Shown here: piece after piece, positions 1-10,850 of the stretch
Position numbering within the stretch: position 1 is the stretch's first letter
Layout: the number at the start of each line of letters is the position of its first letter
Position numbers and translations under genes: made by a program
Assembly (NCBI GenBank): GCA_949592205.1
Contig: CATIUR010000005.1
Span: forward strand, 90,078,777-90,142,776
Direction of reading: 5' to 3'
Source: Helichrysum umbraculigerum
Lineage: Eukaryota > Streptophyta > Magnoliopsida > Asterales > Asteraceae
Length of the DNA: 64,000 nt
Notes under the pieces: model-generated
What the model was told of the DNA's origin: nothing
The model's input: the letters and a program-made list of their open reading frames with translations, nothing else
The model's database searches: none

Positions 1-1052
1 ACCTATCAAACTCAATATATTTAGCAATGGTCAAAAACTCTAAAATTAATAACCATCAATAATCAATAATATTAAAGGAACTCAATCTCATCAATATTAT
101 CAACCATGTTAAGAAATAATGACTAACAATCACCAATAAATAAGGATTCACGGATAACATAACAATATTCAATCAGACAATTGATCCAAAACACAATTAT
201 AACTTTCAAACATTCATAATCAAAGATTATTAAACTAAACAATTAACAATAAGTCTAATCCATGATTCAATTATACAAAATCAGATTCATATCCCAAAAC
301 AAAACACATAGACATGTTTAGAATTGAAATAAGAAGATGATACGCAAACCGAATCGATGAACCACGCGAAGTAGGATCAATTGGAATCAATCCTAACCTT
401 CTTGCGCCTCCAAATCGTCATTGAAATGCCTCTGGAACTGTTATTAGTAGACTTAGGGTTTAGGGTAAAAGTTATGAATTGAAAACCCTAAAATCGGACT
501 TAAATGGCTGGAAAAATGATCCATACGGCGGATGGAATAATCCATATTCCGTATGGATGAATTTGGCCCAAAAGTCCAGCCCGCGAAACTTGAAAGCCCA
601 ACAGCCCAGCAAAATCAATCCATACGCCGTATGGATGAGTTTTCACAAAAAATGGTCTGAACAAAAGTTGTAGCCCTCTATGTTAGCTAAATTCTCCAAG
701 TTGAATCACCCCAATCGGAGTTCGTATGAATAAGTTATGGCTAAAATACTAACAGCATATCCGAAAACTAAGCTTTTACACTTTCCTTCATTTTCAACTC
801 ATCTTTCGTTCTCTTTCCGATTCAAGCTTCATTTACACTTCGATCTAATCCTCTCATGTCTATCTTTTGATTCTCAAAGCATATTTTCTTCGTAAAAATC
901 TCGTTTTCCGTTTCTTTTTTATCCAAGCTCCCATTTAACTCTTAAATGCAAATATGAATGAAATGAGTATCTTATTCACATAAAATGCATTAGAAATCTA
1001 TCAAACACGGGGGTAATTAGTGCTATAGTCTAGTACATTTTGGCGTTTATCA
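1..1052 (-). repeat. 3' LTR of element D (partial)
   Basis: Positions 1-195 and about 880-1052 match 3160-3526 nearly base for base. It ends GTTTATCA at 1052, followed by the PPT complement. Decayed palindromes of the ATCCATACGGCGTATGGAT type lie at 519-537, 540-559 and 618-636. A block at 665-747 is also found in the LTR of the unrelated element E1. The short plus-strand frame at 479-673 is simply the palindromes translated and is not a gene. Confidence 0.88.
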
Positions 1053-1089
1053 AACATCCCCCACTTGAATCCTACTTGTCCTCAAGTAG
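1053..1089 (-). promoter_or_regulatory. Polypurine tract and adjacent 7-bp hairpin of D
   Basis: The minus strand reads a 7-bp stem CTACTTG, loop AGGA, CAAGTAG (1089-1072), then a short spacer, then the purine tract AAGTGGGGGATGTT that abuts the 3' LTR. The PPT primes plus-strand DNA synthesis. The hairpin recurs in elements A and F with compensatory changes. Confidence 0.8.
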
Positions 1090-1470
1090 ACTATCGATTT
1101 AAAACTTATAAACAAGAAAATTTAATAGGCAGATAATGACACATAGGAACTTACATACTAGCTAGCATTTCGCAAACCAAATTTTTAGCTTAAAAATAAT
1201 TCAACTTTAAGATTTAGCTATCAAGAAACTCTTCTAGAAAAAACAAATTATCTCAATTATTATTATTATGCATAACATATAGCTCACAATGATTACCGAT
1301 ATTGTTGTCCACCTAAACAATCTATATTTAGGTAAATGAGCTTGACTTATCATTATTCTAGCAGCTTTACCCTTGATTCCCAATAGCAAAATACCCTCAT
1401 ACATATAACGTGCTAATATTACACATATTATGGATATCCAATTAAAATAATCATTTTTCAAGTCAAGACA

Positions 1471-1705
1471 TTGGTGACAGGTCTGTGCCTCAACACAACA
1501 GAGCGACATAACTTGACTTTGGTTTAGCATAATAACTTTCTAGTCAAACCATTGGTGGCAGGTCTGTACCTCAGTACAACAAAGCGACATAATTTGACTA
1601 CATTTTTAAATCAAAAGTTCTTTTGAACTCTTTTTGCTCTTTTTCATTAAATATACTGGCGGAGACCAGGTATGTACTTACGTACAACAGAGGAAACAAC
1701 ACCCA
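1471..1705 (-). repeat. Triple conserved repeat in D interior
   Basis: Three diverged copies built on GGTGACAGGTCTGT, CCTCAACACAACA and AAAGCGAC lie near 1471-1510, 1551-1592 and 1657-1705. The same triplet occurs in A (26853-27080 and 38316-38543). No reading frame explains the conservation, so a cis-acting RNA or DNA role is inferred. Confidence 0.65.
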
Positions 1706-2119
1706 GTATATCCCCAAATGATATTAATTAAATTCCAAAATCATGGCATATCGCACGCTATCATATATAAGAATTAAGACTAAGTCATAAATTGCTAAAG
1801 TTCCTCTCGGAATATCGCATACTTCTTACATTAATTTTATTTAATAACTCAACAACTTACACATAGATTGCCTATCGATACATCACATAATGAACAATCT
1901 AATATTTAAGTTCAGTTTATCCTTTGAATTTCCCAGATTTGTTACAAGATTTTCTAAATTTAAAGAGAATATATTTTTAAAAGAAAAATTTGGGTTGAAA
2001 AATGACTAACATAGAATGTCTTCTAGCTATGTTCCCTAAAAAATGCCTTTAAAACAAAGTTCTAAAGTCTACCAATATTTATCGATTTATAACTCAGGAC
2101 AAACAAACTTCTTTTCCCC

Positions 2120-2155
2120 CATCCCCCACTTAAAATAAAGCAATGTCCTCATTGC
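2120..2155 (-). promoter_or_regulatory. Second PPT-like tract with hairpin in D
   Basis: A near-copy of the PPT complement (CATCCCCCACTT, 2120-2131) is followed by a 6-bp hairpin, GCAATG (2140-2145), TCCT, CATTGC (2150-2155). This is the same layout as at the 3' LTR boundary but with a different stem sequence. Confidence 0.6.
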
Positions 2156-2487
2156 CAAACAAGGAATTGTAAAATAGGGAATAGAAAAGAAGTGAACAGA
2201 AAACTCCCCTGATCTTGAAGAAAAATGATTTCTTGATCTGATTCTGAAAATATACAACAACACACTTCCGTAGGCATCACGATTGCATTTAGCATATGCA
2301 ATAAGCCTTTAAACCCCTCGGTATCCCTAGTGGACGAGTTATAGTCTCGTGAGGGTTTCCAGGGAACACACCCACAAAGTTCGAAACTGCAAAAACAACT
2401 AACAAGAAAACAAAAAAGTAGAACAAGAAAACAAAATATAAAATAACTAAAAATTAAAACTAACATATTAACACACAAAAACCTAAA

Positions 2488-2505
2488 TCCCCGGCAGCGG
2501 CGCCA
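2488..2505 (-). promoter_or_regulatory. Primer binding site of D (tRNA-Asp type)
   Basis: The minus strand reads TGGCGCCGCTGCCGGGGA, a few bases inside the 5' LTR that starts (in plus coordinates) at 2512. This primer type is usual for the Athila lineage. Confidence 0.85.
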
Positions 2506-2511
2506 AAAACT

Positions 2512-3526
2512 TGATGCGTGTGAAAGCGTCTAGTTTTATTATCTATAAAGTACAGGATATACCAATCACTACTATCACACAACCAGGCAAGAATACCCGA
2601 TCGGAATAGTATAGCTATAGTAAGTCCAGGTCGATCACAGGAACACAAGAACACAGGAACAATGTTATTCAATTAAATTAGAATTATTAACTAAACTAAA
2701 TAAGCAGTAAGATAGGGAGTACGTTTTAGTTCCGTACGAACGTTCAATATGAACTAAATAACCAACCAAACAACATAAAACAAGATAAAAGGAACAGATA
2801 AACAATTGGAGATAGACATGTAATTGCTTAGAGTCTTCACCTCAGATTCATATTATCCGGTTCATGTGTTTTGATTGTCTGATTGTGATTTCTTTTATAT
2901 TAACTTAGTTACTAATCAAAGAATCCAAGTTAAATGTATATTAGCCAACGTCCGGGTCCAACTAATATCTACAATCTAGGTTTCCACATTAAACATCGAT
3001 CCAATGTCACAAGGATGGTGCTCTATTGTGTGCTTTTCCCTAGATTATGCTTTAAGTATTCACAACTTGTTATGATTAACCCTAATGGTATGACTCAACA
3101 ATACCCAATAATTTCTTATTGTCTTATTCATTTTAGATTGTCTAATTCTTATTTTCTTAACCTATCAAACTCAATATATTTAGCAATGGTCAAAAACTCT
3201 AAAATTAATAACCATCAATAATCAATAATATTAAAGGAACTCAATCTCATCAATATTATCAACCATGTTAAGAAATAATGACTAACAATCACCAATAAAT
3301 AAGGATTTATATAACATAACAATATTCAATCAGACAATTGATCCAAAACACAATTATATTTTCTTCGTAAAAAGCTCGTTTTCCGTTTCTTTTTTATCCA
3401 AGCTCCGATTTAACTCTTAAATGCAAATATGAACGAAATGAGTATCTTATTCACATAAAATGCATTAGAAATCTATCATACACGGGGTAATTAGTGCTAT
3501 AATCTAGTACATTTTGGCATTTATCA
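2512..3526 (-). repeat. 5' LTR of element D, internally deleted
   Basis: Starts TGATGCG and ends TTTATCA. Against the left LTR it lacks about 685 bp: sequence corresponding to position about 195 joins directly to sequence corresponding to about 882, with a short shared ATA at the joint. The lost part includes the palindromes and the block shared with E1, so this LTR has probably lost its promoter region. Confidence 0.85.
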
Positions 3527-3961
3527 TAATACTAGAAAGATGAGCTTTGATCTACATCGACTTTCTAAAATGTAGCTAACTTTAGGGTAGTATATATAGA
3601 TTCCATCATATTGGATTTCACTATATGTCATGTAGTGTGATTAATCAACATGGGTGTCACCAATTATTGCTTGTAAATTATTGAACTTGAGCGTGCGTTA
3701 TAAGCCAAAACTTTGGATTATTGATTCTAGAAAAAAAGTAAAAACTTGGATTCATACTATTGCCTTAGAAGGTGCAACAAGAATATCCCCATCAGCACCA
3801 GATGAGAAATTCTGTTACATACAGCTTTATTTAATTTATAGATATCATTGAAGCTAAGATCATGCATACATGCGTGCTCCTGAGCTTACGAGATGCTTTA
3901 TTCGATAGCGTTATCCGGCAATAGTTGATCACTAGATGTATCCTCACACCTTAATAGCCAT
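3527..3961. other. Spacer between D and the GRDP pseudogene
   Basis: No intact gene. On the minus strand at about 3815-3640 there is a degenerate open stretch with several stops that might be a decayed downstream exon of the GRDP-like gene. I cannot confirm it. Confidence 0.4.
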
Positions 3962-4504
3962 TTAACCAGGTGCTTTACAAGCTGAACAAGTAGACCCTGG
4001 CTCACAGGAACCCAACATTTCCCTTGCATTGACGTCGCTAATATTGCACAGACATCTTGCAGTTATCGCAATTGACATTTCTCCATCCAGGTCCATGGTA
4101 GTGCTTTTACACCTAGACCATGGAGTTATCACAGTTGACTTTTCTCCATTCAATTCCAAGGTGGTGCTTCTGCACCTAGACCCCGGACCCCAGTACTTGG
4201 TACTGAACAATGCTTCCCATTGTTTTGTCGTTGTTTGAGTGCCAACATCCAACTTCCCGCCTTTACTTTGATCAATATCGGTGTCATCGTGGTGCAACAG
4301 GTGGCCCACTACAGCCATGACATCCTTGAAATAAGAAAGAGGTTGCAGTTGATGAGAGTGCCACATCAAGTCGATATCATACGTTGGAACACAAGAAATG
4401 TTCAACTTCATTTCTATAGCTCTCTTCACCAGATGCAAAAACCCTTTGTAGCTCTGAACTGCTTCCTCAAGATAGCGATCACCCATCATCGTAATCCCGG
4501 ATAC
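3962..4504 (-). CDS. GRDP-like exon 4 (truncated end)
   Basis: Acceptor AAATAG|GTATCC. Encodes DRYLEEAVQSYKGFL, PTYDIDLMWHSHQLQPLSY, HDDTDIDQSKGGKLD and TTKQWEALFSTKYWGPG, all fitting DUF1399. Past KYWGPG the protein no longer resembles the family. It contains two copies of a 66-nt tandem repeat (about 4065-4195) giving SRCRSTTLELNGEKS and SRCKSTTMDLDGEMS, then stops. The tail is probably an unspliced or rearranged end. Confidence 0.8.
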   Translation of the reverse strand, partial: VSGITMMGDRYLEEAVQSYKGFLHLVKRAIEMKLNISCVPTYDIDLMWHSHQLQPLSYFKDVMAVVGHLLHHDDTDIDQSKGGKLDVGTQTTTKQWEALFSTKYWGPGSRCRSTTLELNGEKSTVITPWSRCKSTTMDLDGEMSIAITARCLCNISDVNAREMLGSCEPGSTCSACKAPG

Positions 4505-4627
4505 CTATTTCACATATATTATTATAAATAAGATAACATGAACATCAATATCAATAACCACGAAATAGCAAAAAAGAACGTGCCAGTTGATGAAGTATAA
4601 GCAACTTAATTGAACCCTTCCGATCAC

Positions 4628-4719
4628 CTTTTGATAGAAAGAACTTTGCCTCTTGACAGCTGAAACCAGATCATAGTTGGTGCTTGGTATGGTTGTCAAT
4701 TTGTTTTGAGCATCATTCT
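4628..4719 (-). CDS. GRDP-like exon 3, downstream half
   Basis: Continues in the same frame after the LTR: NKLTTIPSTNYDLVSAVKRQ to FYQK, then donor AAAAG|GTGATC. NYDLVSAVKRQ is a family motif. Confidence 0.85.
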
Positions 4720-7117
4720 TGTAACACCCCCAAATTTGATGATTTGCGGAAGCTTGATTTGGGTGTTACTAATCAATAACAAAGCACAAAGATATATAGT
4801 AAACGACTCTATATGCGTCGTTTTAACAAAATATATTGATAATTGAAATGTTTACAACATTTAAAGCTTTACATAGCTCGAGTTTAAATAAAAGGAGATT
4901 TCAGTACATAAGTACTTGTACAAAATATACTAATGCAAGAAAATCTCAATCGTCTGTATGCTGACTCGAGCTAAAAGTCCTGAAGCCGAAGCAATCTACT
5001 GCTTGGTACCTGCGATACATGCTAAAAGGTCAGCTAAAAGCTGGTGAGCTCACAGGTTTGAAATCAGTTAATATAGTACGAACCGCAAGATTTAATAATG
5101 AATTGCATCCAGCAATTAAATGATAGTAATCGTGTATACAGCCATGAGCACATAGTTGAGCTTAACTCGAGGGCCGGGTCCCCTATAGAGAATTCCAGGC
5201 GAGGTGCCTCCACGAATGCCTAATCAACATTCGTCTTCCCAAATATTAGTACGTCCGTCTACCCGGTTAGTGCTTGCTAACCCGAACGAGGTGGGTCAAT
5301 CCTATATGGTACCATATACTAATATTCACGCTACAACGTATTAACAACTATGCTGACGGAGGACTTTAAATGATTAGTTGTGAAAAACTCATGTAGTATA
5401 TGAAATGTTTGTACTTGCGTTCACATGTTAAAAATGAGCAATATATCACACCCCTGAGTAAAATAGTAAAAAGAGGGGCTATGAGACTCACCTGAGTCGT
5501 TGAGTTTATGAAAATAAACTGAGAATGATTAGCCGAGAATCGAAGTCCAAAGACTTGTAACCTGAGGGTGTCCACGACACGCGATGGTTATAATATGCGA
5601 AGGTATCTAATAAGACTACCTTGTAGTTGTTCGTCCAACTATAATGTCCAAATTACATTTGGTTGATTGATTCGAATGTTTGAAAATATGTACGGCCCGT
5701 TGGTGACGGATTTGTAATAATAATCTCAACTATTATTATTTTGATTTCGTGGCGTTTTACTTGAAAAATGTGTTTTGATTGTGTTTTAGAAGCCGTTACG
5801 GAATCTAAGTACGGGGGTCCGGGGGCAGCGCCCCTGGTAGCGGGGTCCAAGGGGCGGCAGCCCCTGGCGGGGTCGAAGGGGCAGAGCCCCTGGCTGGGGT
5901 CGAGCTGAGTTTTCAAAAATCAGGTGTTAAAATTTTTGGTCTCGACACTTAGTAAAAATCTGAGTTTTCAAATCCTGGTTTGTGCGACGTTAGGTGTGAC
6001 GTCGCAGGTAAGGATTGCGACGTTGAGCATGACGTCGCTAAAGGCGACGTTTCGCAATTTAATGCGACGTTAAGGATGATGTCGCTATATGCGACGTTGT
6101 TGATTCTAGCGACGTAGTAGGCGACGTCGCTATGTGCGACTTCGCAATTCAATGCGACATTATGTGCGACGTCGCTAAGGCGACGTTATTGATTTTTGTG
6201 CGACATTATACGCGACGTCGCAAAGGCTCCAGGCCAGATGCGACGTTACGGGCTGTTGGCCGGATTTTGTGTCGAAAACGAGTTTCCCGGCCACCGTTCG
6301 GTCCAATATTTTTACCCAACCCTTTTATGGACATTACAAGTTGTTACAAACCACTAACAAGTATAAACACTTAAAAATGAGAGATGTCGGGTTTTGTCGG
6401 AAACTTACAAAATGTCGGATCAAAAATCCTAAAAGATAGGATGATAGATCGGGATGCGGTGAGCGTTTTCTTCCAAAGTAGTAGTGAAATCCGAGTGCGT
6501 TTGATGGTGTAATTTTGTGAATTAATGAGGATTGTGGAGGTGGTGGTGATTAGAGAGAAAAGAAGGAGAGAGAAAAGAGAAAGAGAGAGTGAGGTGAGAA
6601 ATGAGAGGAGGAGGAAGGAGGTGGGGGTTTTTACCTCCACTTTTCATTCTCCGTTCTCCGTGCGGTGTTCGTTTGCTCCGTCGTTTAAACGTTAAATAAT
6701 TACTTTACATATTAAATGGTAAGTTTAAAAATACAAATTTATTACGTGTTATTTTATTTAAATATTTTACTAATCAATTTATATTTGAGTTATAAAATGT
6801 AAGTTAGTTTGTTTGCGCATTTTACATTTTTAAATCATATAAGTTTTGTTTGTATGATCCGAATGAATACGAAATATTATCATAATAATATTTTTGATAT
6901 AAAAGCGTTATTTAATAAAATTGGTCACCAACGTCCGTATTAAATTTAATCGAAATACATTCGATTTAAATTGCGTACGATTTAATCAAATCGCATTTTC
7001 GTATATATTCAACAATATATATAATTCGATACATTAATTAGCCTAACACAGAACTAATTACATGTATTAACAGAGAATTAGGCACTAATTTCTAGTTCTA
7101 ATTTGGCGGGTGTTACA
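4720..7117 (-). mobile_element. Solo LTR of a B-family gypsy element
   Basis: A 2398-bp LTR (minus strand starts TGTAACACCCGCC; the other end is GGGGGTGTTACA), flanked by the 5-bp TSD ATTCT (4715-4719 and 7118-7122), with no interior, PBS or PPT. It aligns along its length, in opposite orientation, with the B LTR at 8216-10834. It carries an array of GCGACGT/ACGTCGC palindromes (about 5980-6245) and a GC-rich palindromic island (5812-5903). It formed by LTR-LTR recombination after a full element inserted into GRDP exon 3. Confidence 0.9.
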
Positions 7118-7285
7118 ATTCTTCAAGTGATCAGTGCAATCTAGTTCGTAGGGTTCTTCTGGATACTTTTTCTTCCATATCGCTTCTGTTTGTTTCTTGC
7201 AATTTCCTTCAATGGAAGAGACTACTACGCAACCAGGGTCAAGGATTCTACCAAACAGTTCCTTACAGTCTGCCACATAGCGAAC
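7118..7285 (-). CDS. GRDP-like exon 3, upstream half
   Basis: Acceptor GAAG|GTTCGC. Encodes VRYVADCKELFGRILDPG through YPEEPYELD and is then cut by the LTR at 7117. Removing the LTR and one TSD copy keeps the frame open into 4719-4628. Confidence 0.85.
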
Positions 7286-7389
7286 CTTCAAACCAAAAGA
7301 AATTGAGAATTGAAAGTAGTACTATCCCAAATAGTTCATTAAAATTTGAAATAATTACAGTGTGATTTGGTTTAGAATTTAAGGCCTAC

Positions 7390-7507
7390 CGGATTAAGTC
7401 TGTGGCAATGCCAGATCCATTCACAATCCAATGGAACGACTAACTGGCATTCTGGTAGCTTTGACTCTGTATGTTTCGCAAGCAAGGGAAGCCAACAATA
7501 TTTGTAC
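7390..7507 (-). CDS. GRDP-like exon 2
   Basis: Acceptor TGCAG|GTACAAA, donor AATCCG|GTAGGCC. Encodes YKYCWLPLLAKH through PLDCEWIWHCHRLNP, the most characteristic DUF1399 motif. It ends in phase 0, matching exon 3. Confidence 0.85.
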
Positions 7508-7635
7508 CTGCATTGGAACTTTTTCATCACGTATGGTATTGATGAAATAAACATTTTAATATGAATGCTCTTTAGTAACTAATTATAATCAAATTGTTTA
7601 CAATTAAGTCGACGAAAATGAAAAGACATGTCTAC

Positions 7636-7792
7636 CTAAAAATAGCCTTCCCAGAACTGGTCCATCATAAAGAGTTCCCATGTTGTCAACAACTTCAAGG
7701 AATTGAACATACTTCTTGGCTGCTGCAATGAGGTCTGTGCTTATGACAATCTTTTGTGCTTCAACCCACTCATGATTTTTTTGTTCCGCCAT
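7636..7792 (-). CDS. GRDP-like exon 1 (frameshifted)
   Basis: Begins MAEQKNHEWVEAQKI and runs to the donor TTTTTAG|GTAGAC. The 5' reading frame covers YDGPVL. The last codons fit the family (AIFR joined to YKYCW in exon 2) only in another frame, so one base is probably missing near 7650. Confidence 0.75.
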
Positions 7793-8215
7793 TTCACAGG
7801 TATTAGTCTTTTTTTCTGTTTTTGAAATTTAATTGAAACTCTCTTTTTTCAGAAACACTGTTTGGGCTCGTTTGGTATTAATGTTCAGCCTTATATAGAC
7901 AATGTACATAGAGTCATGGTTTCATGATATAAGTGCTTGTATCATTGTTTCTCATGCTTACAAGATTCGGATAAGGATTCCGAGTTCATGACATGCGTTA
8001 CATGTGACAAAAGGGTGCATTTTTCATGCTAAAGGATTCTTATCTTCATATTACTAGACTAAATTCCAAGTAAAATTGGTGTGGTAAGCATGTCTCTCAA
8101 TCAAAATCTTATGCTTAAGGCTTATCTTTTTCATGATTCTCTAGTCATGCCTCACATGTACTTGATGGTAGTTATGTTTTCACTAGTAGTTATCTTCTTA
8201 TCCTCTGCCTCACAT
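7793..8215 (-). promoter_or_regulatory. Upstream region of the GRDP-like gene
   Basis: This 423-bp stretch lies between the GRDP ATG and element B. It should hold the 5' UTR and part of the promoter, but I see no unambiguous TATA box or regulatory site. Element B's insertion at 8215 cut it off from whatever lay further upstream. Confidence 0.5.
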
Positions 8216-9127
8216 TGTGACACCCGCCAAATTAGGACTGGTGATTAGTACCAAATCCTTTGTAATACATGTAATTAGTCCTTTGGTTAGGGTAATTAAT
8301 GTATCAAAATATATATTGATGAATATATACAATTATGTGACTTGATTTAAATCGTACGCAATTCAAATCGAAAGTAATTTGACTCAATTAATACGGACGT
8401 TGGTGAACAATTTTATTAAATAATATAACATTATTTAATAACGCTATTAAATCCAAAATATTACTTTGATAATATTTCGTAATTATTTCGTATCGTACAA
8501 ATAAACGTCTCCTCGATTAAAATATTAAACGCACAAAACGATCGAATTAAATCTAAGTTATATGCAGTAACTCAATTATTAAGTATTTGATAAAATACTT
8601 CAAGTTAAATATCGAATAAATATTCATATTTTAAAACTTATATTTAAACGTGTAAAATAATTATTTAACGTTTAAACAAACGGGAAACGAATACCGCACG
8701 GAGCAAGATTTCAGGAGCTGAAAATGTGGGCCTGTCAACAAAACCCCACCTCCCTCCTTTTCTTCCTCATTTATCACCTCACACTCTCTCTCTCTCTCTT
8801 CACTCTCTTTTCTCCTTTTTCTCTCAAAAAGCACCACCACCATTACCATCTATCTCCACCAAATAACACCCTCAAACGACCTCGAATCTTCACGTTCATT
8901 TGGAAGAAAAGAATCACCGCATCACGATCTACCTTTCCATCTTTTCGGATTCCTTCGGCGTTAACTCGTAAGTTTTCCCACAAAACTCGAAACTCTCCGA
9001 TTTCACTCATTTTTACTTGTTTATTTGTTGTTTAAGCTTAAAATGTCCAAATATGGGTTGGGTAAATTTGGACCAAATGGTGGCCGGAAAACTCATTTTC
9101 GACTCAAAATCCGGCCAACAGAAGTAA

Positions 9128-9555
9128 GTGTCGCATAGACCAGCGCAGCGTTGCGTCACTTAATGCGTCACTTAAGTGACGCACTGAGTGTCGCTAAAAA
9201 CCCTAATTTTGCGTCACTTGCCTGAGTGCCGCATAAAACCCCTTTTTCCCGACACTTTCCTAAGTGTCGCAAATTCAATATCCGTCACTACAAACCGACA
9301 CTTCTAGCGTCACTTGCCTAAGTGACGCCTATAATCGAATCCTGATTTCATCCGACACTGACCCTAGTGACGCTGCAACCCAATACCCGACACTTATGCC
9401 CGACACTATCTGAATGTCGCTACCTTATACGTCACTCCCCTAAGTGACGCCTATGACACAGAATTTACCATTTTATGCGACACTTCTTGAGTGATGCCAA
9501 ATCCCTTAAGTGTCGCTATAAGTGTCGCATGAAACAGAACCAAGAAAACACATAT
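9128..9555 (+). repeat. Palindromic GTGACGC/GCGTCAC array in B LTR
   Basis: More than fifteen short words of the types GTGACGC, GTGTCGC, GCGTCAC and GCGACACT recur in both senses. The counterpart in the 4720-7117 solo LTR uses GCGACGT/ACGTCGC instead, so the words changed while the palindromic character stayed. Confidence 0.7.
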
Positions 9556-9633
9556 TTTACTAAGTGTCGAGACCTAAAATTTTATCACTTGATTTCACTG
9601 AAATTCAAGTTTCAGATGCGTTTTTCACTCGAC

Positions 9634-9722
9634 CCCAGCCAGGGGCTCTTCCCCTTGGACCCCGCCAGGGGTTGCCACCCCTGGAACCCCGCTAACCATG
9701 GGCGCTGCCCTCGGACCCCTGT
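9634..9722 (+). repeat. GC-rich palindromic island in B LTR
   Basis: About three 30-nt units combining GACCCC(G/A)CCAGGGG with an inverted half, in an otherwise AT-rich LTR. Matching islands occur at 30556-30644 and, inverted, at 5812-5903. Confidence 0.65.
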
Positions 9723-10837
9723 CACTTAAAGTTTGTAAATACTTTTTAAGTATAACACTTCGAAATCAAAATAATAATGTTGAAGATTATTATTACAAAC
9801 AATCACCAACGGGCCGTACACGTTTTCAAAATTTAAACCAATCAACCAAATCGTAGCAATTTGGACAAGTTAATCAACCAAATCGTAGTCATTTGGACAT
9901 TATAGTTGGACGAACAACTACAAAGGTAGTCTTTATAGATACCTACTCACGTTAATAACCATCGCGTGTCGTGGACACCCTCAGGTTACAAGTCTTCGGA
10001 CATCAATTCACGGCTAATCAATTCAAGTTTATTTGATAAACGCTCAAGACTCAGGTGAGTCTCATAGCCCCTATTTTACCGTTTTACTCAGGGGTGTGAT
10101 ATCAATGCTCGTTTTATTTACAATTGAATGCAAGTACAAATCAAATCACATACTGCATGAGTTGTTTTCACTTATCAATTTAAAGTCCTCCACAACATAG
10201 TTTGGTAATACGTAGTAACGTGAGTGTTAGTGTATGGTACCATATAGGATTGACAATCCACGTTTGGGTTAGCAAGCACTAACTGGTCAAACAGACGCAT
10301 TAGCATTTGTGTAGACGAGTGTGGATTAGACACTCGTAGGAGGCACCTCGATCGGAATTCCTTCATTGGACCCGACCCCCAAGTTAAGCTCAGACTATGT
10401 GCTCATGACTGTATAGTTACTTTTATTTTGCTTTATTGCAACTTAAATTCAATTAAATCTTGCGGTTCATTCAATATGTTTTGACATACAAACCTGTGAG
10501 CTCACCAGCGTTTCGCTGACCCAGTTTAGCTTGTATCACAGGTACTCAACAGTAGTTTGGATTGCCCAACAGGATACTTAGCTTGTGTCATCATACAAAT
10601 CATCAGAGATTTAGCTGCATTATTATATTTTGTATAAATTAATTATGTATTTAAATCTCTCAATTTCCAAACCGAGCTAATGTACTTAATATTTTGATGT
10701 AAACATTTGTTTAATTAATACAAGTTTAAAACAACGCATGTAGTGGTCGTTCATTATATCTTTGTGTTGTGATTACCGTATTAGTCGCGCCCCGACCCGA
10801 TTCGCTTCCGCAACCCGAATTTGGGGGTGCGACAGAT

Positions 10838-10850
10838 TGGTATCAGAGCC
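10838..10850 (+). promoter_or_regulatory. Primer binding site of B (tRNA-iMet)
   Basis: TGGTATCAGAGCC sits three bases after the LTR end, the standard initiator-Met primer site of plant Ty3/gypsy chromoviruses. The copy at 31760-31772 carries a C-to-A change (TGGTATCAGAGAC). Confidence 0.9.

Larger units (their letters stand above)
1..3526 (-). mobile_element. Element D: Athila-like LTR element, gene-less deletion derivative
   Basis: Two direct repeats (1-1052, cut by the window edge, and 2512-3526) flank a 1.46 kb interior. Orientation is minus: the complement of a tRNA-Asp-type primer site abuts the right LTR and the complement of a polypurine tract abuts the left LTR. The interior has no credible coding region. 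It keeps the primer site, the PPT, a triple conserved repeat and a second PPT-like hairpin, all shared with element A. D is therefore a relative of A that lost both genes but kept the terminal signals. The right flank begins TAATAC at 3527; the left flank and TSD lie outside the window. Confidence 0.85.
3962..7792 (-). pseudogene. GRDP-like (DUF1399, glycine-rich domain protein) pseudogene, interrupted by solo LTR
   Basis: The minus-strand exons together encode the N-terminal DUF1399 part of plant GRDP proteins. Recognisable motifs are VPLDCEWIWHCHRLNP, NYDLVSAVKRQSSFY, VPTYDIDLMWHSHQLQPLSY and HDDTDIDQSKGGKLD. GRDPs are cytosolic plant proteins linked to stress and development; their chemistry is unknown. 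ATG is at 7792-7790. Introns 7635-7508, 7389-7286 and 4627-4505 all have GT-AG ends. Damage: a probable 1-nt deletion near 7650 (the frame must change between exon 1's YDGPVL and the AIFR that splices to YKYCW), a 2.4 kb solo LTR inside exon 3, and loss of the C-terminal and glycine-rich part (stop at 3962-3964). Family lengths are near 700-900 residues; only about 320 remain here. Confidence 0.85.
8216..10834 (+). repeat. 5' LTR of element B (Tekay-like Ty3/gypsy)
   Basis: Starts TGTGACACCCGCC and ends GGGGGTGCGACA, 2619 bp, followed by the iMet primer site. Left flank CACAT (8211-8215) is one half of a TSD whose partner is lost. It contains a CT-rich tract (8770-8830), an array of GTGACGC/GCGTCAC/GTGTCGC words (9128-9555) and a GC-rich island (9634-9722). 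The part from 9172 onward is duplicated at 30094-31756. Confidence 0.88.

Noticed and set aside
3640..3815. Downstream GRDP exon on the minus strand
   Set aside because: Only a stretch like DILVAPSKAIV with several stops; too weak to call.
9475..9729. Frame with LDPSQGLFPLDPARG repeats (also 30397-30651, 5653-5916)
   Set aside because: Translation of the GC-rich palindromic island; no conserved frame between the LTR copies.
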